Assembly: GCF_009720625.1 (NCBI RefSeq)
Contig: NZ_CP046266.1
Coordinates: 3,481,501 to 3,545,500, forward strand
Direction of reading: 5' to 3'
DNA: 64,000 nt
From: Metabacillus sediminilitoris
GTDB taxonomy: Bacteria; Bacillota; Bacilli; Bacillales; Bacillaceae
In this document: positions 37,791 through 47,054 of the stretch, piece after piece
How the letters are laid out: every line of letters begins with the position of its first letter
Position numbering within the stretch: the stretch's first letter is position 1
Notes under the pieces: model-generated
Databases searched by the model: none
What the model saw: the letters and a program-made list of their open reading frames with translations, nothing else
Told to the model about the DNA's origin: nothing
Position numbers and translations under genes: made by a program

Positions 37791-37886
37791 ATGGGTGAAC
37801 ATGGATTTAATTATGGCGGAGGATTTGCGTTAATCGTAGTATTGTTTATTTTATTAATTATTGTTGGAGCTGCTTGGTTATATTAA
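37791..37886 (+). CDS. Small YjcZ-family membrane protein
   Basis: This tiny protein of 31 residues reads MGEHGFNYGGGFALIVVLFI followed by LLIIVGAAWLY. A Gly-rich head and one hydrophobic helix mark the YjcZ family of small sporulation-associated proteins in Bacillus. AAGGAGG lies 8 bases before the ATG, and TAA is followed by ATGA. The family's function is unknown. It is too short for ordinary gene calling and is placed between the divergent scpA and ypuF. A terminator at 38055-38079 could end its transcript. Confidence 0.85.
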   Translation: MGEHGFNYGGGFALIVVLFILLIIVGAAWLY

Positions 37887-38054
37887 TGAATTAAATCGTA
37901 AGCTTCTTGAGCAGCCCCTTATGGATATGCCACTTATGAGTAGATTACTTTGCAATCAATTCATGAGTGGCTATACCAAAAAGGCTGGAAGTAACTGTCT
38001 AAATACTCATTAAGTTGAGGAATCCAAATAAAGTCTAAAACAAGAAGTTTTGAG

Positions 38055-38079
38055 GCTGCTGTTCAATACAGCAGCTTTT
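38055..38079 (+). terminator. Intrinsic terminator after the YjcZ-like gene
   Basis: GCTGCTGT (38055-38062) pairs perfectly with ACAGCAGC (38068-38075), followed by TTTT. Confidence 0.75.
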
Positions 38080-38131
38080 AATAATTATGGTACACTTAAT
38101 TAAAAAAATGTTAAAGAGGTGGAGAATAGTG

Positions 38132-38662
38132 GTGTATGATCGCGCCTATATAGATTACCTAATTTATTTTCACTGTGATCGAGATTATTTTGAGTGTCAT
38201 GAGGTATTAGAGGAGCATTGGAAAAGCGACCCACCAAAACAACGAAAAAAATACTGGGTTGGTCTCATTCAAGTTGCTGTTGGGTTGTACCATCAGAGAC
38301 GAAGAAATTTTGCTGGTGCCCTAAGAATGATGACAAATGCCATTGAACTGTTGGAAAATGATCAACAGGCTGTTCGGAATCTTGGATTACAAAGTGAATT
38401 ATTATTAAAACAATTGGAAAAGCGAAAAAAAGAAATCGAAAATAATCAAGATTATTATAGTTTCGATCTTCCAATCTGCGATGAGAAATTACTTGCATAT
38501 TGCCAGCAACTTTGTCTGGATTCTAAAGTCTTATGGGGACAGACAAGTGATCTATCAAACGAATACCTTATACATAAGCATATGAAACGTAATAGGACGG
38601 ATGTAATTGAAGAACGGAGACAACAGCTTGAGCGAAGAAAAAATCAAAGAAAGTCTTATTAA
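38132..38662 (+). CDS. ypuF: YpuF-like DUF309 protein
   Basis: The 176-residue protein carries the DUF309 signature FHCDRDYFECHEVLEEHWK near the N-terminus and GLIQVAVGLYHQRRRNF, with several conserved His and Glu that might bind metal. It has a basic C-terminal helix. The start is the second of two tandem GTG codons, seven bases after GGTGGAG; a longer reading from 38087 covers that ribosome site. Function is unknown. In B. subtilis it lies beside scpB and ribT as here. Confidence 0.82.
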   Translation: MYDRAYIDYLIYFHCDRDYFECHEVLEEHWKSDPPKQRKKYWVGLIQVAVGLYHQRRRNFAGALRMMTNAIELLENDQQAVRNLGLQSELLLKQLEKRKKEIENNQDYYSFDLPICDEKLLAYCQQLCLDSKVLWGQTSDLSNEYLIHKHMKRNRTDVIEERRQQLERRKNQRKSY

Positions 38663-38763
38663 GGTAAGGCCTCTTATGCTTTGACAGCCTGCCCCTGTGG
38701 CTTTCTCCCGCCTTGGACGTCCTGATCCTCTTTAATCTCCTGATTTGAATTGGGAGAAATTGC

Positions 38764-38802
38764 AAAAAGCCAATGATCAACATCGTTCATCACTGGCTTT
38801 TT
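38764..38802. terminator. Bidirectional terminator between ypuF and ribT
   Basis: AAAAAGCCAATGAT (38764-38777) pairs with ATCACTGGCTTTTT (38789-38802) with one mismatch, and the stem serves both converging genes. Confidence 0.88.
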
Positions 38803-38804
38803 CA

Positions 38805-39167
<363 letters not shown>

Positions 39168-39317
39168 TCATTAACGAAATAGCTTTCCGAAAAGCGAAAG
39201 CAATAATCTTGCTTAGAAAAAAGTTATAAATTGGAATAATTCATAGGTAATCGAATAAAATCACTTCTCAACACATTATAAACAGTTTTGAAGTGATTTT
39301 AAACACTTTTAAGAAAA

Positions 39318-39785
39318 TTAATGTAATGATTTAAGTAAATTTGCCATTTCAATCGCAGTAACTGCTGCTTCATACCCTTTGTTACCAGCCTTTGTTCCTG
39401 CTCGTTCAATTGCTTGTTCGATTGTTTCAGTCGTTAAAACACCAAATACAACAGGTACACCAGTTGATAATGTAGCTTTCGAAACACCTTTAGCAGCTTC
39501 ATTGCAAACATAATCATAATGTGTTGTTGCTCCGCGAATAACCGTTCCTAATGTAATGACCGCATCATAATTACCTGTCTCAGCTAATTTCTTTGCAACT
39601 AATGGCAATTCAAATGCTCCTGGGACCCATGCAACCGTAACATTCTCCTCTTCTACGCCATGTCTTTTCAAACCATCCTCTGCACCGGTTAATAGTTTAC
39701 CTGTAATAAACTCATTAAAACGTGCGACAACAATTGCTACTTTTATTCCACTGCCTATTAAGTGACCTTCAAAAGTTGTTTTCAT
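39318..39785 (-). CDS. ribH: 6,7-dimethyl-8-ribityllumazine synthase
   Basis: The 155-residue enzyme condenses 5-amino-6-ribitylamino-uracil with dihydroxybutanone phosphate. Motifs are [48 protein letters not shown] with the catalytic His, and [21 protein letters not shown]. It assembles a 60-subunit capsid in Bacillus. GGAGGAACGATAG precedes the ATG. It follows the shortened ribB by 102 bases. Confidence 0.95.
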   Translation of the reverse strand: MKTTFEGHLIGSGIKVAIVVARFNEFITGKLLTGAEDGLKRHGVEEENVTVAWVPGAFELPLVAKKLAETGNYDAVITLGTVIRGATTHYDYVCNEAAKGVSKATLSTGVPVVFGVLTTETIEQAIERAGTKAGNKGYEAAVTAIEMANLLKSLH

Positions 39786-39887
39786 CTATCGTTCCTCCAA
39801 AATAATGTGATTTTATTTAAAGATGAAAAAATCATCCTAAGTAATTTAGATATCGTTTATATTCGAGTATAACTGCTATTCATTTTC

Positions 39888-40502
39888 TTAATTTATCAAG
39901 GTATTCATTTGACGATATTGGATTAAATCTTGAATCGTAATAATCTTCAAGTCAAACTTCTTTGCCATTTCAAGCAATTCCGTTACTCTTGCCATTGATC
40001 CATCTTCTTTTATGACTTCACATATTACTCCGCCAGGTCTTGCCCCGCATAATAATGACAAATCAACAGCTGCTTCTGTATGGCCTGGTCTTTGAAGTAC
40101 ACCGCCATCTTTAGCAATTAATGGAAATGTATGACCTGGACGCTTAAAATCTGATGCCTTTGAGTCATCTGATAGTAATGCTTTAATCGTATCAGCTCGT
40201 TCAAAAGCACTGATTCCGGTCTTATTTGTTTTATAATCAACACTAACAGTAAACGCAGTCCCATGTGGATCTGTATTTTCATTTACCATTGGTGTAAGTT
40301 CCAGTCGATTTGCTAGTTTTTCAGTAATAGGAACACAAACTAGCCCTCTTCCATGTTTGATCATAAAATTGATTACTTCTGGTGACACTTTTTCCGCTAA
40401 GGCTACAAAATCACCTTCATTTTCACGATCTTCGTCATCCACAACAATAACAACTTTACCAAGCTTTAGATCTCCTAGCGCTTCTTCTATTTTATTAAAC
40501 AT
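39888..40502 (-). CDS. ribB: 3,4-dihydroxy-2-butanone 4-phosphate synthase only (RibBA lacking the GTP cyclohydrolase II half)
   Basis: The 204-residue protein covers only the N-terminal half of Bacillus RibBA (about 400 residues). The DHBP synthase motifs are intact: [50 protein letters not shown] and [15 protein letters not shown] with [11 protein letters not shown]. The frame then stops at [15 protein letters not shown], right where the GTP cyclohydrolase II domain should begin. The next 102 bases before ribH contain no remnant of it. It should still make DHBP from ribulose 5-phosphate. The reaction that starts the pathway from GTP must be encoded elsewhere or is missing. Confidence 0.92.
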   Translation of the reverse strand: MFNKIEEALGDLKLGKVVIVVDDEDRENEGDFVALAEKVSPEVINFMIKHGRGLVCVPITEKLANRLELTPMVNENTDPHGTAFTVSVDYKTNKTGISAFERADTIKALLSDDSKASDFKRPGHTFPLIAKDGGVLQRPGHTEAAVDLSLLCGARPGGVICEVIKEDGSMARVTELLEMAKKFDLKIITIQDLIQYRQMNTLIN

Positions 40503-40545
40503 CTGTCAATCCCCCTTTTTAAAGAAGATAAAAATCTTCAAGTTA

Positions 40546-41193
40546 TTAATAGAATCCATTTTCTTCTAAAAACGATTTGCTTATTGAAGAATTTTTTGGA
40601 CTTACTTGTTGATTTATAAATTTTTTTATATATTTGCCGAGCATATCACATTCAATATTTACAATATCCCCAACATCTTTCGTCGCAAGAATTGTTTCAG
40701 AAAGCGTATGAGGAATAATCGAAATAATAACTTTTTCTTTTTCTAGACCAAAAATCGTTAAACTAATTCCATCAATTGTAATCGAACCCTTATGGATTAA
40801 CGTTTCAGTTAACATTTCAGAAAGTTGTAATTCATAATAGACAGCATTTGAGACACGTTGCTTTTTGACAATTTTCGCTACACCATCTACATGTCCAGAA
40901 ACAATATGACCGCCGAAACGACCATTTGCAGCCATTGCTCTTTCTAAATTTACCCGAGAACCTTGTTTTAATGTATGCAACGATGTGCTTTTTACAGTCT
41001 CAGGCATCACATCTACCGAAAATGTTCCTGATGAAAATTCTGTCACTGTTAAACAAACGCCATTAACCGAAATACTATCTCCTAAGTTTATATCATTCAT
41101 TATTTTTTTTGCTTCAATTGTAAAAACAATCGCATCTTTAGAACTTTGCACGTTATGAATGATTCCAATTTCCTCAATAATTCCCGTAAACAT
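40546..41193 (-). CDS. ribE: Riboflavin synthase alpha chain
   Basis: The 215-residue enzyme dismutates two lumazines to riboflavin. It has two tandem half-domains: MFTGIIEEIG with SVNGVCLTVTEF and GRFGGHIVSGHVDG, and then the second repeat ending in IDGISLTIFGL and IPHTLSETIL. The ATG start gives the classical MFTGIIEE; a GTG two codons upstream is unlikely. In Bacillus, ribD should precede it, but only 175 bases lie between it and the riboswitch terminator. A 12-codon leader frame ends 2 bases before its start. Confidence 0.94.
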   Translation of the reverse strand: MFTGIIEEIGIIHNVQSSKDAIVFTIEAKKIMNDINLGDSISVNGVCLTVTEFSSGTFSVDVMPETVKSTSLHTLKQGSRVNLERAMAANGRFGGHIVSGHVDGVAKIVKKQRVSNAVYYELQLSEMLTETLIHKGSITIDGISLTIFGLEKEKVIISIIPHTLSETILATKDVGDIVNIECDMLGKYIKKFINQQVSPKNSSISKSFLEENGFY

Positions 41194-41195
41194 CT

Positions 41196-41234
41196 TCACA
41201 CCTCTCTTTCTTTTTCATGAACCAAAATAAACAT
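41196..41234 (-). other. Possible 12-codon leader peptide before ribE
   Basis: ATG is preceded by AAAGGAGG at a 3-base spacing and opens MFILVHEKEREV, ending in TGA 2 bases before the ribE ATG. The Shine-Dalgarno may be the scar of a deleted ribD start, or a real coupling peptide. Translation is unproven. Confidence 0.35.
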
Positions 41235-41370
41235 CGACCTCCTTTAAATAGGCTGGTCATATTTACGTTTACATTAGAAAAACTTGGCTTTTCAGTAATT
41301 ACTGATGACGAAAGCTATCGTTTTACTCATACTGTCTTCCTTTGGATTTACATTTTGATTCGTACAAAAA

Positions 41371-41395
41371 AGCCCAAAGTCATAGACTTAGGGCT
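41371..41395 (-). terminator. Expression-platform terminator of the rib operon riboswitch
   Basis: AGCCCAAAGTC (41371-41381) pairs with GACTTAGGGCT (41385-41395) with one mismatch. Six T follow on the minus strand, upstream of ribE. Confidence 0.88.
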
Positions 41396-41490
41396 TGTAT
41401 ATAAGAAATTGATATTTGAGTATGTCAAATAAGAGTATTAAAAGTCTAATTTTTAAACAGAATTTTAATACACCGCAAAAACCGCGCAAT

Positions 41491-41630
41491 TCTTCTCCCA
41501 TCCAGACTATAACTGTCGGTTCTAGATTTTCACTAGATCCACCGTTAACATTGTTAACGGGTCACGGACTAAGAAACAAAATAAATGCTTCATCACCGCC
41601 GGTAGGGATTTTCACCCTGCCCCGAAGAAT
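41491..41630 (-). promoter_or_regulatory. FMN riboswitch controlling the riboflavin operon
   Basis: RFN blocks on the minus strand are TTCTTCGGGGCAGGG, ACCGGCGGTGATG, AGTCCGTGACCC, GGTGGATCTAGTG and GGATGGGAGAAG. It resembles the fmnP aptamer but has a longer variable arm (GTTAAC/GTTAAC). It acts through the terminator at 41371-41395. Confidence 0.95.
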
Positions 41631-41711
41631 GTAAATCGAAATATGAAGTTATAAATGTATTTTAGCCGTTTAAAGTGAAAGATGCAATATTTTAGACCTA
41701 ATTGAAAATAT

Positions 41712-41755
41712 AAAAAAGCTGCATCAATCATCAAATGATTAGATGCAGCTTTTTT
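41712..41755 (-). terminator. Intrinsic terminator of ppiB
   Basis: AAAAAAGCTGCATC (41712-41725) pairs with GATGCAGCTTTTTT (41742-41755), with the stem extended by AATCAT/ATGATT. Confidence 0.9.
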
Positions 41756-41761
41756 CAAGGA

Positions 41762-42196
41762 TTAAGCTTCGTACACTTTTACTTCTTTCATGACATCGTT
41801 CGGCTTAATTTTGTAAACAGCCTCAAGGTTTTCAGTTACTTTACCAAAAACAGTATGAACACCATTTAAATGTGGTTGTGGTTCATGAACGATAAAAAAT
41901 TGGCTACCACCAGTATCTTTTCCTGCATGTGCCATTGATAATGATCCTGCTTCATGTTTATGCGGGTTGCCTTCTGTCTCACATTTAATTGAATAGCCTG
42001 GACCGCCAGTTCCTGTTCCATGAGGACAGCCACCTTGTGCTACAAACCCAGGAATTACACGGTGAAATGTTAAACCATTGTAAAAGCCTTCATTTGCTAA
42101 TTTTTCAAAGTTAGCTACTGTTCCAGGTGCTTCATTTGGAAATAATTCAATAACAAGCTTATCTCCATTTTCCATTGTAATATCTGCTTTTTTCAT
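41762..42196 (-). CDS. ppiB: Peptidyl-prolyl cis-trans isomerase (cyclophilin)
   Basis: The 144-residue cytosolic cyclophilin has family signatures [34 protein letters not shown] with the catalytic Arg, [19 protein letters not shown] and GVHTVFGKV. It catalyses proline isomerisation in protein folding. It is a single-gene unit ending in a perfect terminator, next to ypuA as in B. subtilis. Confidence 0.95.
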   Translation of the reverse strand: MKKADITMENGDKLVIELFPNEAPGTVANFEKLANEGFYNGLTFHRVIPGFVAQGGCPHGTGTGGPGYSIKCETEGNPHKHEAGSLSMAHAGKDTGGSQFFIVHEPQPHLNGVHTVFGKVTENLEAVYKIKPNDVMKEVKVYEA

Positions 42197-42406
42197 ATGT
42201 ATGAAACCTCCAATATGTATAATACGTCTAATAGACTGGAATACCTTTCTATTCTACTATAAACTCAACAAGAAAACCAAATGGATCGAACGATTAAATC
42301 GTTTGTTTTTCCAAATATCTTAAGAAATGGGGCTTTATCACGAAAAAATAAAATTTTTGATAGAATAAATAATAGCTACAATAATCTCAAAAAATCAATA
42401 TTACTA

Positions 42407-42433
42407 TTGACATTTGTTAAAAAACACTATAAT
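42407..42433 (+). promoter_or_regulatory. Sigma-A-like promoter for ypuA
   Basis: TTGACA (42407-42412) and TATAAT (42428-42433) are both perfect hexamers, but the spacer is only 15 bases. The start codon is 55 bases further on. Confidence 0.55.
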
Positions 42434-42488
42434 AGATGTTGTTAGAGTTCCAAGTTCCAATCGCTTTTAAATAGAGGAGGTTACACCT

Positions 42489-43379
42489 TTGAAAAAATAT
42501 GTACTTAGTTTATTAGCAGTACTACTATTTGCTTTCCCTTCACTTAGTCACGCCGACGCAGCAGTTGGTGATATCATTATTACTCTTGGTGAAAACTTAT
42601 CAGAGCAACAAAGACAAACACTTTTACAAGAAATGAATGCAACAGAAGATAATCAAATCATTACTGTTTCTAATGAAGAAGAGCATAAATATTTAGGAAA
42701 CTATATCCCTAAAGCTACAATTGGAACGAAAGCATTGTCTTCATCTAGTATTACGATAGAAGAAAAAGGTTCTGGGCTTGAAGTAAAGACAAAAAATATT
42801 AATTGGGTAACTGACGAAATGTATTTGAATGCCCTTATGACAGCAGGTGTAAAGGATGCTACCATCTATGTAACTGCTCCAATCGAAGTATCAGGAACAG
42901 CAGCCTTAACAGGATTAATTAAGGCTTATGAAATATCTTCAGAAGAAGCAATACCTGAAGATGTAAAACAAGTTGCAAATGAAGAGCTTGTTACAACAGC
43001 TAAACTTGGAGATGAAGTTGGGACAGAAAATGCAGCAGCGCTAATGGCAAAAATAAAAGATGAAATTGCTAAAAATGGTGTCCCTGAATCAGATGCTGAT
43101 CTTCGTACCTTAATTGAAAATGCTGCTAAAGAGCTAGGGATTACCTTATCAGAAGCAGATATTAATAGCTTAGTTGAGCTGTTTAATAAAATGAAAGATA
43201 TCAATATCGACTGGAACCAGGTTGGCCAACAGCTTGATAAAGCCAAAGATAAAATATCGAACTTTTTAAATTCTGAGGAAGGCCAGACTTTCTTACAACA
43301 AGTAAAGGAATTTTTCATTGCCTTATGGGATGCGATTATTTCCATCTTTACAAATAATGAGCAATCAGCAATGGAATAA
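42489..43379 (+). CDS. ypuA: Secreted YpuA-like protein (DUF1002)
   Basis: The 296-residue protein has a clear signal peptide (about 1-24, ending SLSHADA), then a DUF1002 domain with YLGNYIPKATIGTKALSSS and MTAGVKDATIYVTAPIEVSG. The C-terminal region is helical and acidic. The family is exported and of unknown function; the B. subtilis gene is, from memory, in a cell-envelope stress regulon. The start is TTG after AGAGGAGG. A strong shared terminator follows. Confidence 0.87.
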   Translation: MKKYVLSLLAVLLFAFPSLSHADAAVGDIIITLGENLSEQQRQTLLQEMNATEDNQIITVSNEEEHKYLGNYIPKATIGTKALSSSSITIEEKGSGLEVKTKNINWVTDEMYLNALMTAGVKDATIYVTAPIEVSGTAALTGLIKAYEISSEEAIPEDVKQVANEELVTTAKLGDEVGTENAAALMAKIKDEIAKNGVPESDADLRTLIENAAKELGITLSEADINSLVELFNKMKDINIDWNQVGQQLDKAKDKISNFLNSEEGQTFLQQVKEFFIALWDAIISIFTNNEQSAME

Positions 43380-43401
43380 ATCCTTATTGAATGAAATTCA
43401 A

Positions 43402-43453
43402 AAAAAGACTCCTATGAATGGTAGGCTAAAACCTCATTCATAGGAGTCTTTTT
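43402..43453. terminator. Bidirectional terminator between ypuA and cheV
   Basis: A perfect 19-bp stem pairs 43402-43420 with 43435-43453, with AAAAA/TTTTT at its base, so it serves both converging genes. Confidence 0.93.
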
Positions 43454-43490
43454 CATCATTAACACATTACTGTTCATTGTGAAAAGGTGA

Positions 43491-44396
43491 TTATAAAATA
43501 AATTCATCAATTTTATGGACAAGTTCATTTATTTCCGGTTTACTTATTTGCGCGCTCGCCCCAACCATTTTACCTTTATGGCGTAGGTCATCCGTAATAA
43601 GTGAAGAGAAAATGACCACTGGAAGAATCGTTAAAGCTTGGTCTTCTTTTATTCGTCTTGTTAAATGATGTCCATCCATTTGAGGCATTTCTACATCAGT
43701 TATGACGATCTGAACCTCATCCTCGATAGCTTTACCAGTATCGATAATAGATTGTAAGTATAATAATGCATCTTTACCATTCTCGAAAAATTCAACATGA
43801 ATGAAACCTGCTTCTGCTAGAGTATCTTGTAATAATTTACGTAGTAATGGTGAATCCTCTGCAATAACAAGTTTTTTCTCTGAGCGCTCTCTTTTTCCTA
43901 ATTTCTTAATTTGATCTAATCGAATACCTGATTCTGGGTTAATATCAACAACAATTTTTTCAAAATCTAATAATAACACCATTTCATCTTGAATTTTTAG
44001 GACACCTGTAATCTGGCTTTCTAATCCTTGATACATATCAGAAGGCTTTTCTATTTTGTCCCATGAGATTCGATGAATTTGCGAAACAGCATGAACACGA
44101 AAAACAATTTTCGTTTTATTAAATTCTGTAACAATAAATTTTTCATTTTGTGGATTCTCGCTAGGAGTTGACCCAATCGCTCTCTCAACATTTACAACAG
44201 GTAATATTTCACCGCGAATATCAATGATTCCATCTATATTCGGATGTGAGTGCGGAATTTTGGTCACCTTTACAGGTTGAATGATTTCTTTAACTTTTAT
44301 CACATTTATCCCTAATTTATTATGTCCTACAGTAAATTCAACGATCTCCAGTTCATTTGTTCCACTTTCAAGTAAGATCCCTTTATGTTGATCCAT
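43491..44396 (-). CDS. cheV: Chemotaxis protein CheV (CheW-receiver fusion)
   Basis: The 301-residue coupling protein has a CheW-like domain (about 10-160: ELEIVEFTVGHNKLGINVIKV, HPNIDGIIDIRGEILPVVN) followed by a receiver domain (about 172-300). The latter has AEDSPLLRKLL, the phospho-Asp in IVITDVEMPQMDG, and FSSLITDDL. It links receptors to CheA and is used in adaptation in B. subtilis. The ATG start follows GGAAGGAAG and gives the normal length; the 49-residue longer frame is spurious. It belongs to the B. subtilis cheV-patA-kinA neighbourhood. Confidence 0.92.
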   Translation of the reverse strand: MDQHKGILLESGTNELEIVEFTVGHNKLGINVIKVKEIIQPVKVTKIPHSHPNIDGIIDIRGEILPVVNVERAIGSTPSENPQNEKFIVTEFNKTKIVFRVHAVSQIHRISWDKIEKPSDMYQGLESQITGVLKIQDEMVLLLDFEKIVVDINPESGIRLDQIKKLGKRERSEKKLVIAEDSPLLRKLLQDTLAEAGFIHVEFFENGKDALLYLQSIIDTGKAIEDEVQIVITDVEMPQMDGHHLTRRIKEDQALTILPVVIFSSLITDDLRHKGKMVGASAQISKPEINELVHKIDEFIL

Positions 44397-44549
44397 TCTA
44401 AACTTCCTTCCATTTAATCTAACCTTTGTATTAATTATATCGGCTAAATGAAAAGAAAATAAAGTAGTTAAAGATAACCTTTTTATCGTTGGAACATAAA
44501 AGGGGCATTGGATATAAAAAAATAAAGCTTGGATTTTCTCCAAGCTCCA

Positions 44550-45209
44550 TTAATATAAATAATTTATTATTCTTTCGTCAGCTAAATTTGTATAAATCGG
44601 GCATTTTTTTGCATCCCTTCCATATTGCCATAACCAAACATTCGCTTTACAAGACGGTGCTGCTGGATTATATTTTGGCGCTTTCCTCTCAGATGTAGCC
44701 CCGATCTCTGGTTCAGCACTCCATAGGATTGCTTGAACCGCCACTTCATTATTTTCTTGAACAGCTTGACAATATGCTTGTGAAAACTGACCTTTTATAG
44801 GATCGTGGTAAAATCCAGAGCGATACCCAGTCGGGTAAAGTGTTTCCACCCATCCCCTGATCCAAGCAGAATCCACTTGAAAAAATTGTTCCACATTTGC
44901 AATTAAAACAATATTAGTCGGAATTCCTAGCCTTCTTGCATGAAAGACTGCATTTCTAGCGGCAAGCTGTCCCTTCTCATAACCAAAAGCTTCAGAAAAC
45001 ACATTATAAATCGGTAAGATTTTTATGTCCTTACTTCTTATAAAACGAATTTCGTTTTTTGTAAGTCCGCTTGAAACATTTTTTATCTCAGTTAAATACC
45101 TGCCCCAATATTTAGGTAAACCAAATTGTTTTTTTACACAATCAAATAATTCTTGATCAACTGGATTTGCAGAATCGACACCCCATACCTTTCTTGCCAG
45201 CTTCACCAC
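44550..45209 (-). CDS. DUF1906 glycoside-hydrolase-like protein
   Basis: This 219-residue protein has no signal peptide. WGVDSANPVDQELFDCVKK near the start and YWGRYLTEIKNVSSGLTKNE resemble the DUF1906 (Rv2525c-like) TIM-barrel related to GH25 lysozymes; VWLWQYGRDAKKCP near the C-terminus is also typical. Activity is unproven. The start is one of two tandem GTG codons close to AAAGGG; the second, at 45206, has better spacing. The gene is absent from the B. subtilis neighbourhood I remember, so it is probably a local insertion. Confidence 0.72.
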   Translation of the reverse strand: MVKLARKVWGVDSANPVDQELFDCVKKQFGLPKYWGRYLTEIKNVSSGLTKNEIRFIRSKDIKILPIYNVFSEAFGYEKGQLAARNAVFHARRLGIPTNIVLIANVEQFFQVDSAWIRGWVETLYPTGYRSGFYHDPIKGQFSQAYCQAVQENNEVAVQAILWSAEPEIGATSERKAPKYNPAAPSCKANVWLWQYGRDAKKCPIYTNLADERIINYLY

Positions 45210-45453
45210 ACCCTTTCTCTCTACACCTACTCATATATATGAAATGAAAGGTTGTCTCAAACATATAACACATAGTTCGTTTGTTTTTCATGCTTTGTAT
45301 GATATAAGAAATTTTTGACATGATAATAAGTAATCACCGTTTCGTGTAGAAAAACAATGAAAAATTTTGTATCTCTTGATATAATCCTTTTGTAAATCGT
45401 TTCTAACGATTAAACGGGACGGGCTGAGGGGTTATACTTAAGGAAGGTAAACA

Positions 45454-46740
45454 TTGAATACATTTTTTCGATTAAAAGACAACAAAACAACGATAAAGAA
45501 GGAACTTCTTGCAGGAACTGTTTCCTTTTTTACCATCGTATATATTGTAGTCGTTAATGCTTCAATATTAGCTGATGCTGGTATTTCTCTAGAAGCGGGT
45601 ATTATTGCGACTGTGTTAACATCAATCGCGGGCTGCTTCATTATGGGGCTATACGGAAATACTCCGATTATCCTTGTACCAGGAATGGGAGTTAACGCAT
45701 TATTTACTTATACGATTGTTCTTGGTATGGGTTTGACTTGGCAAGAAGGGTTAGCCGTTGTCTTTGTATCTGGATTATTATTTACAATCATTGCATTTAC
45801 AAAACTTGCAACAATTATTTCAGAGTCCATACCACACTCTTTAAAGGAAGCTATTACTGTTGGAATTGGTCTTTTTCTAACATTTATTGGACTTCAAAAG
45901 GGCGGTATTGTCGTACTAAATGAAGAAACATACGTTGCATTGGGTGATTTTAGTCAACCCACTGTAATACTAACCTTTTTTACGTTACTTGTTACGATTG
46001 CGTTGTTCGCAAGGCAGATCCCTGGTAATTTCTTAATAAGTATCTTGTTTGGAACAGGATTAGCAGCAGTGTTTGGTCAACTATCATTTGATTCAGCTTC
46101 TCAGCCACAAGATTCATTTCTTGCTTATAAAGATGTTTTTGCAGCCATGTCATTTGACAATTTAGCGGATTTAACATTTTGGACAGCTACATTTTCATTA
46201 ACGATGGTTATTGTCTTTGAGAATATTGGACTTGTATTTGGACAAGTTCATATGATTAATCGCCCAAAAGCATATAAACGGTCATTACAAGCAAATGCCC
46301 TATCAACGATAACATCTGGCTTATTCGGTTCAAGCCCTACAGTAAGCACAGTAGAAACTGCAGCTGGTATTGCAGCCGGCGGTCGAACTGGCCTAACTTC
46401 TATTACAACTGGTGTTTTGTTTTTAAGCTCATTATTATTTTTGCCGTTTATTAAAATCATTCCTGATAGTGCAATTGCTCCAATTTTAATATTAATTGGC
46501 AGCCTAATGATACAAAATATTCAACATATCGAATTAGACGATTTTAGTGAATGCTTTCCCGCATTTTTAATTATTGCATTAATTCCCTTTACTTACAGCA
46601 TAGTAGATGGAATGGCGTTTGGGTTTATTATGTATCCCTTTTTAAAACTTGTCTTAAAAAGACAAAATGAAGTGAAAGCACCACTTTATTTTATAGCGGG
46701 TTTATTTCTACTAAATTTCATCTTTCATTCATTACATTAA
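45454..46740 (+). CDS. AzgA-type purine (hypoxanthine/guanine/adenine) permease
   Basis: The 428-residue permease has about 12-14 helices of the NCS2/AzgA (PbuG/PbuO) type. Marks of the family are ELLAGTVSFFTIVYIVVVNA, PGMGVNALFTY, SIPHSLKEAITVGIGLFLTFIGLQ and GSSPTVSTVETAAGIAAGGRTG. It imports purine bases by proton symport. The TTG start is preceded by AAGGAAGG. The leader does not show the conserved purine-riboswitch core, so regulation differs from B. subtilis pbuG; a short AATCGTT/AACGATT hairpin is present at 45395-45411. Confidence 0.88.
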   Translation: MNTFFRLKDNKTTIKKELLAGTVSFFTIVYIVVVNASILADAGISLEAGIIATVLTSIAGCFIMGLYGNTPIILVPGMGVNALFTYTIVLGMGLTWQEGLAVVFVSGLLFTIIAFTKLATIISESIPHSLKEAITVGIGLFLTFIGLQKGGIVVLNEETYVALGDFSQPTVILTFFTLLVTIALFARQIPGNFLISILFGTGLAAVFGQLSFDSASQPQDSFLAYKDVFAAMSFDNLADLTFWTATFSLTMVIVFENIGLVFGQVHMINRPKAYKRSLQANALSTITSGLFGSSPTVSTVETAAGIAAGGRTGLTSITTGVLFLSSLLFLPFIKIIPDSAIAPILILIGSLMIQNIQHIELDDFSECFPAFLIIALIPFTYSIVDGMAFGFIMYPFLKLVLKRQNEVKAPLYFIAGLFLLNFIFHSLH

Positions 46741-46747
46741 ATATGTT

Positions 46748-46777
46748 AGACAGATCAAAACATACATTGATCTGTCT
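46748..46777 (+). terminator. Intrinsic terminator of the purine permease gene
   Basis: AGACAGATCAA (46748-46758) pairs perfectly with TTGATCTGTCT (46767-46777), followed by TTTTCT. Confidence 0.9.
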
Positions 46778-46980
46778 TTTTCTATACTTCCATTTAACTC
46801 GCCTCAAATAGGTCCATTATCCCAAAAAATATGAAGAGGTCTTTATACAGATCATTGTACGATTTTAAGTAAATCACTTTCATAAAATATAAAATCACTT
46901 GCTATCATTAGCATTTTCAACGAAACAGTTTCTTTCAATTTTGATCATAATGTTAGATTTTTCATAAAATTTACATGATC

Positions 46981-47008
46981 TTTACAAATTTTTGCAGAAC
47001 CATATAGT
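46981..47008 (+). promoter_or_regulatory. Possible promoter for the CBS-GGDEF gene
   Basis: TTTACA (46981-46986) and TATAGT (47003-47008) are separated by 16 bases, 46 bases before the start codon. Confidence 0.45.
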
Positions 47009-47054
47009 AAAATAGAATCAGATCTAAAGCTCGAATTAATAGGAGTCGTGAAAA

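Larger units (their letters stand above)
46741..47054. other. Gene-free stretch before the CBS-GGDEF gene
   Basis: The 314 bases contain the permease terminator (46748-46777) and, near the right end, a promoter-like pair (46981-47008). Nothing else was recognised. Confidence 0.6.

Noticed and set aside
37929..37971. Imperfect GCCACT/AGTGGC hairpin after the YjcZ-like gene
   Set aside because: There is no T run after it and the loop is large; the hairpin at 38055-38079 is the better terminator, so it was not listed separately.
38087..38131. Upstream ATG start for ypuF
   Set aside because: The extra 15 codons cover the GGTGGAG ribosome site and have no counterpart in the family.
39786..39887. 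Remnant of the GTP cyclohydrolase II half of RibBA
   Set aside because: The 102 bases show no recognisable residue pattern of that domain in any frame; the loss looks complete, not a frameshift.
41341..41482. CRISPR or other repeat array
   Set aside because: Only riboswitch-related hairpins are present here, and no spaced direct repeats were seen anywhere in the window.
45300..45453. Purine riboswitch upstream of the purine permease
   Set aside because: The conserved junction sequences of the purine aptamer could not be found; only a short hairpin and a -10-like TATAAT are present.
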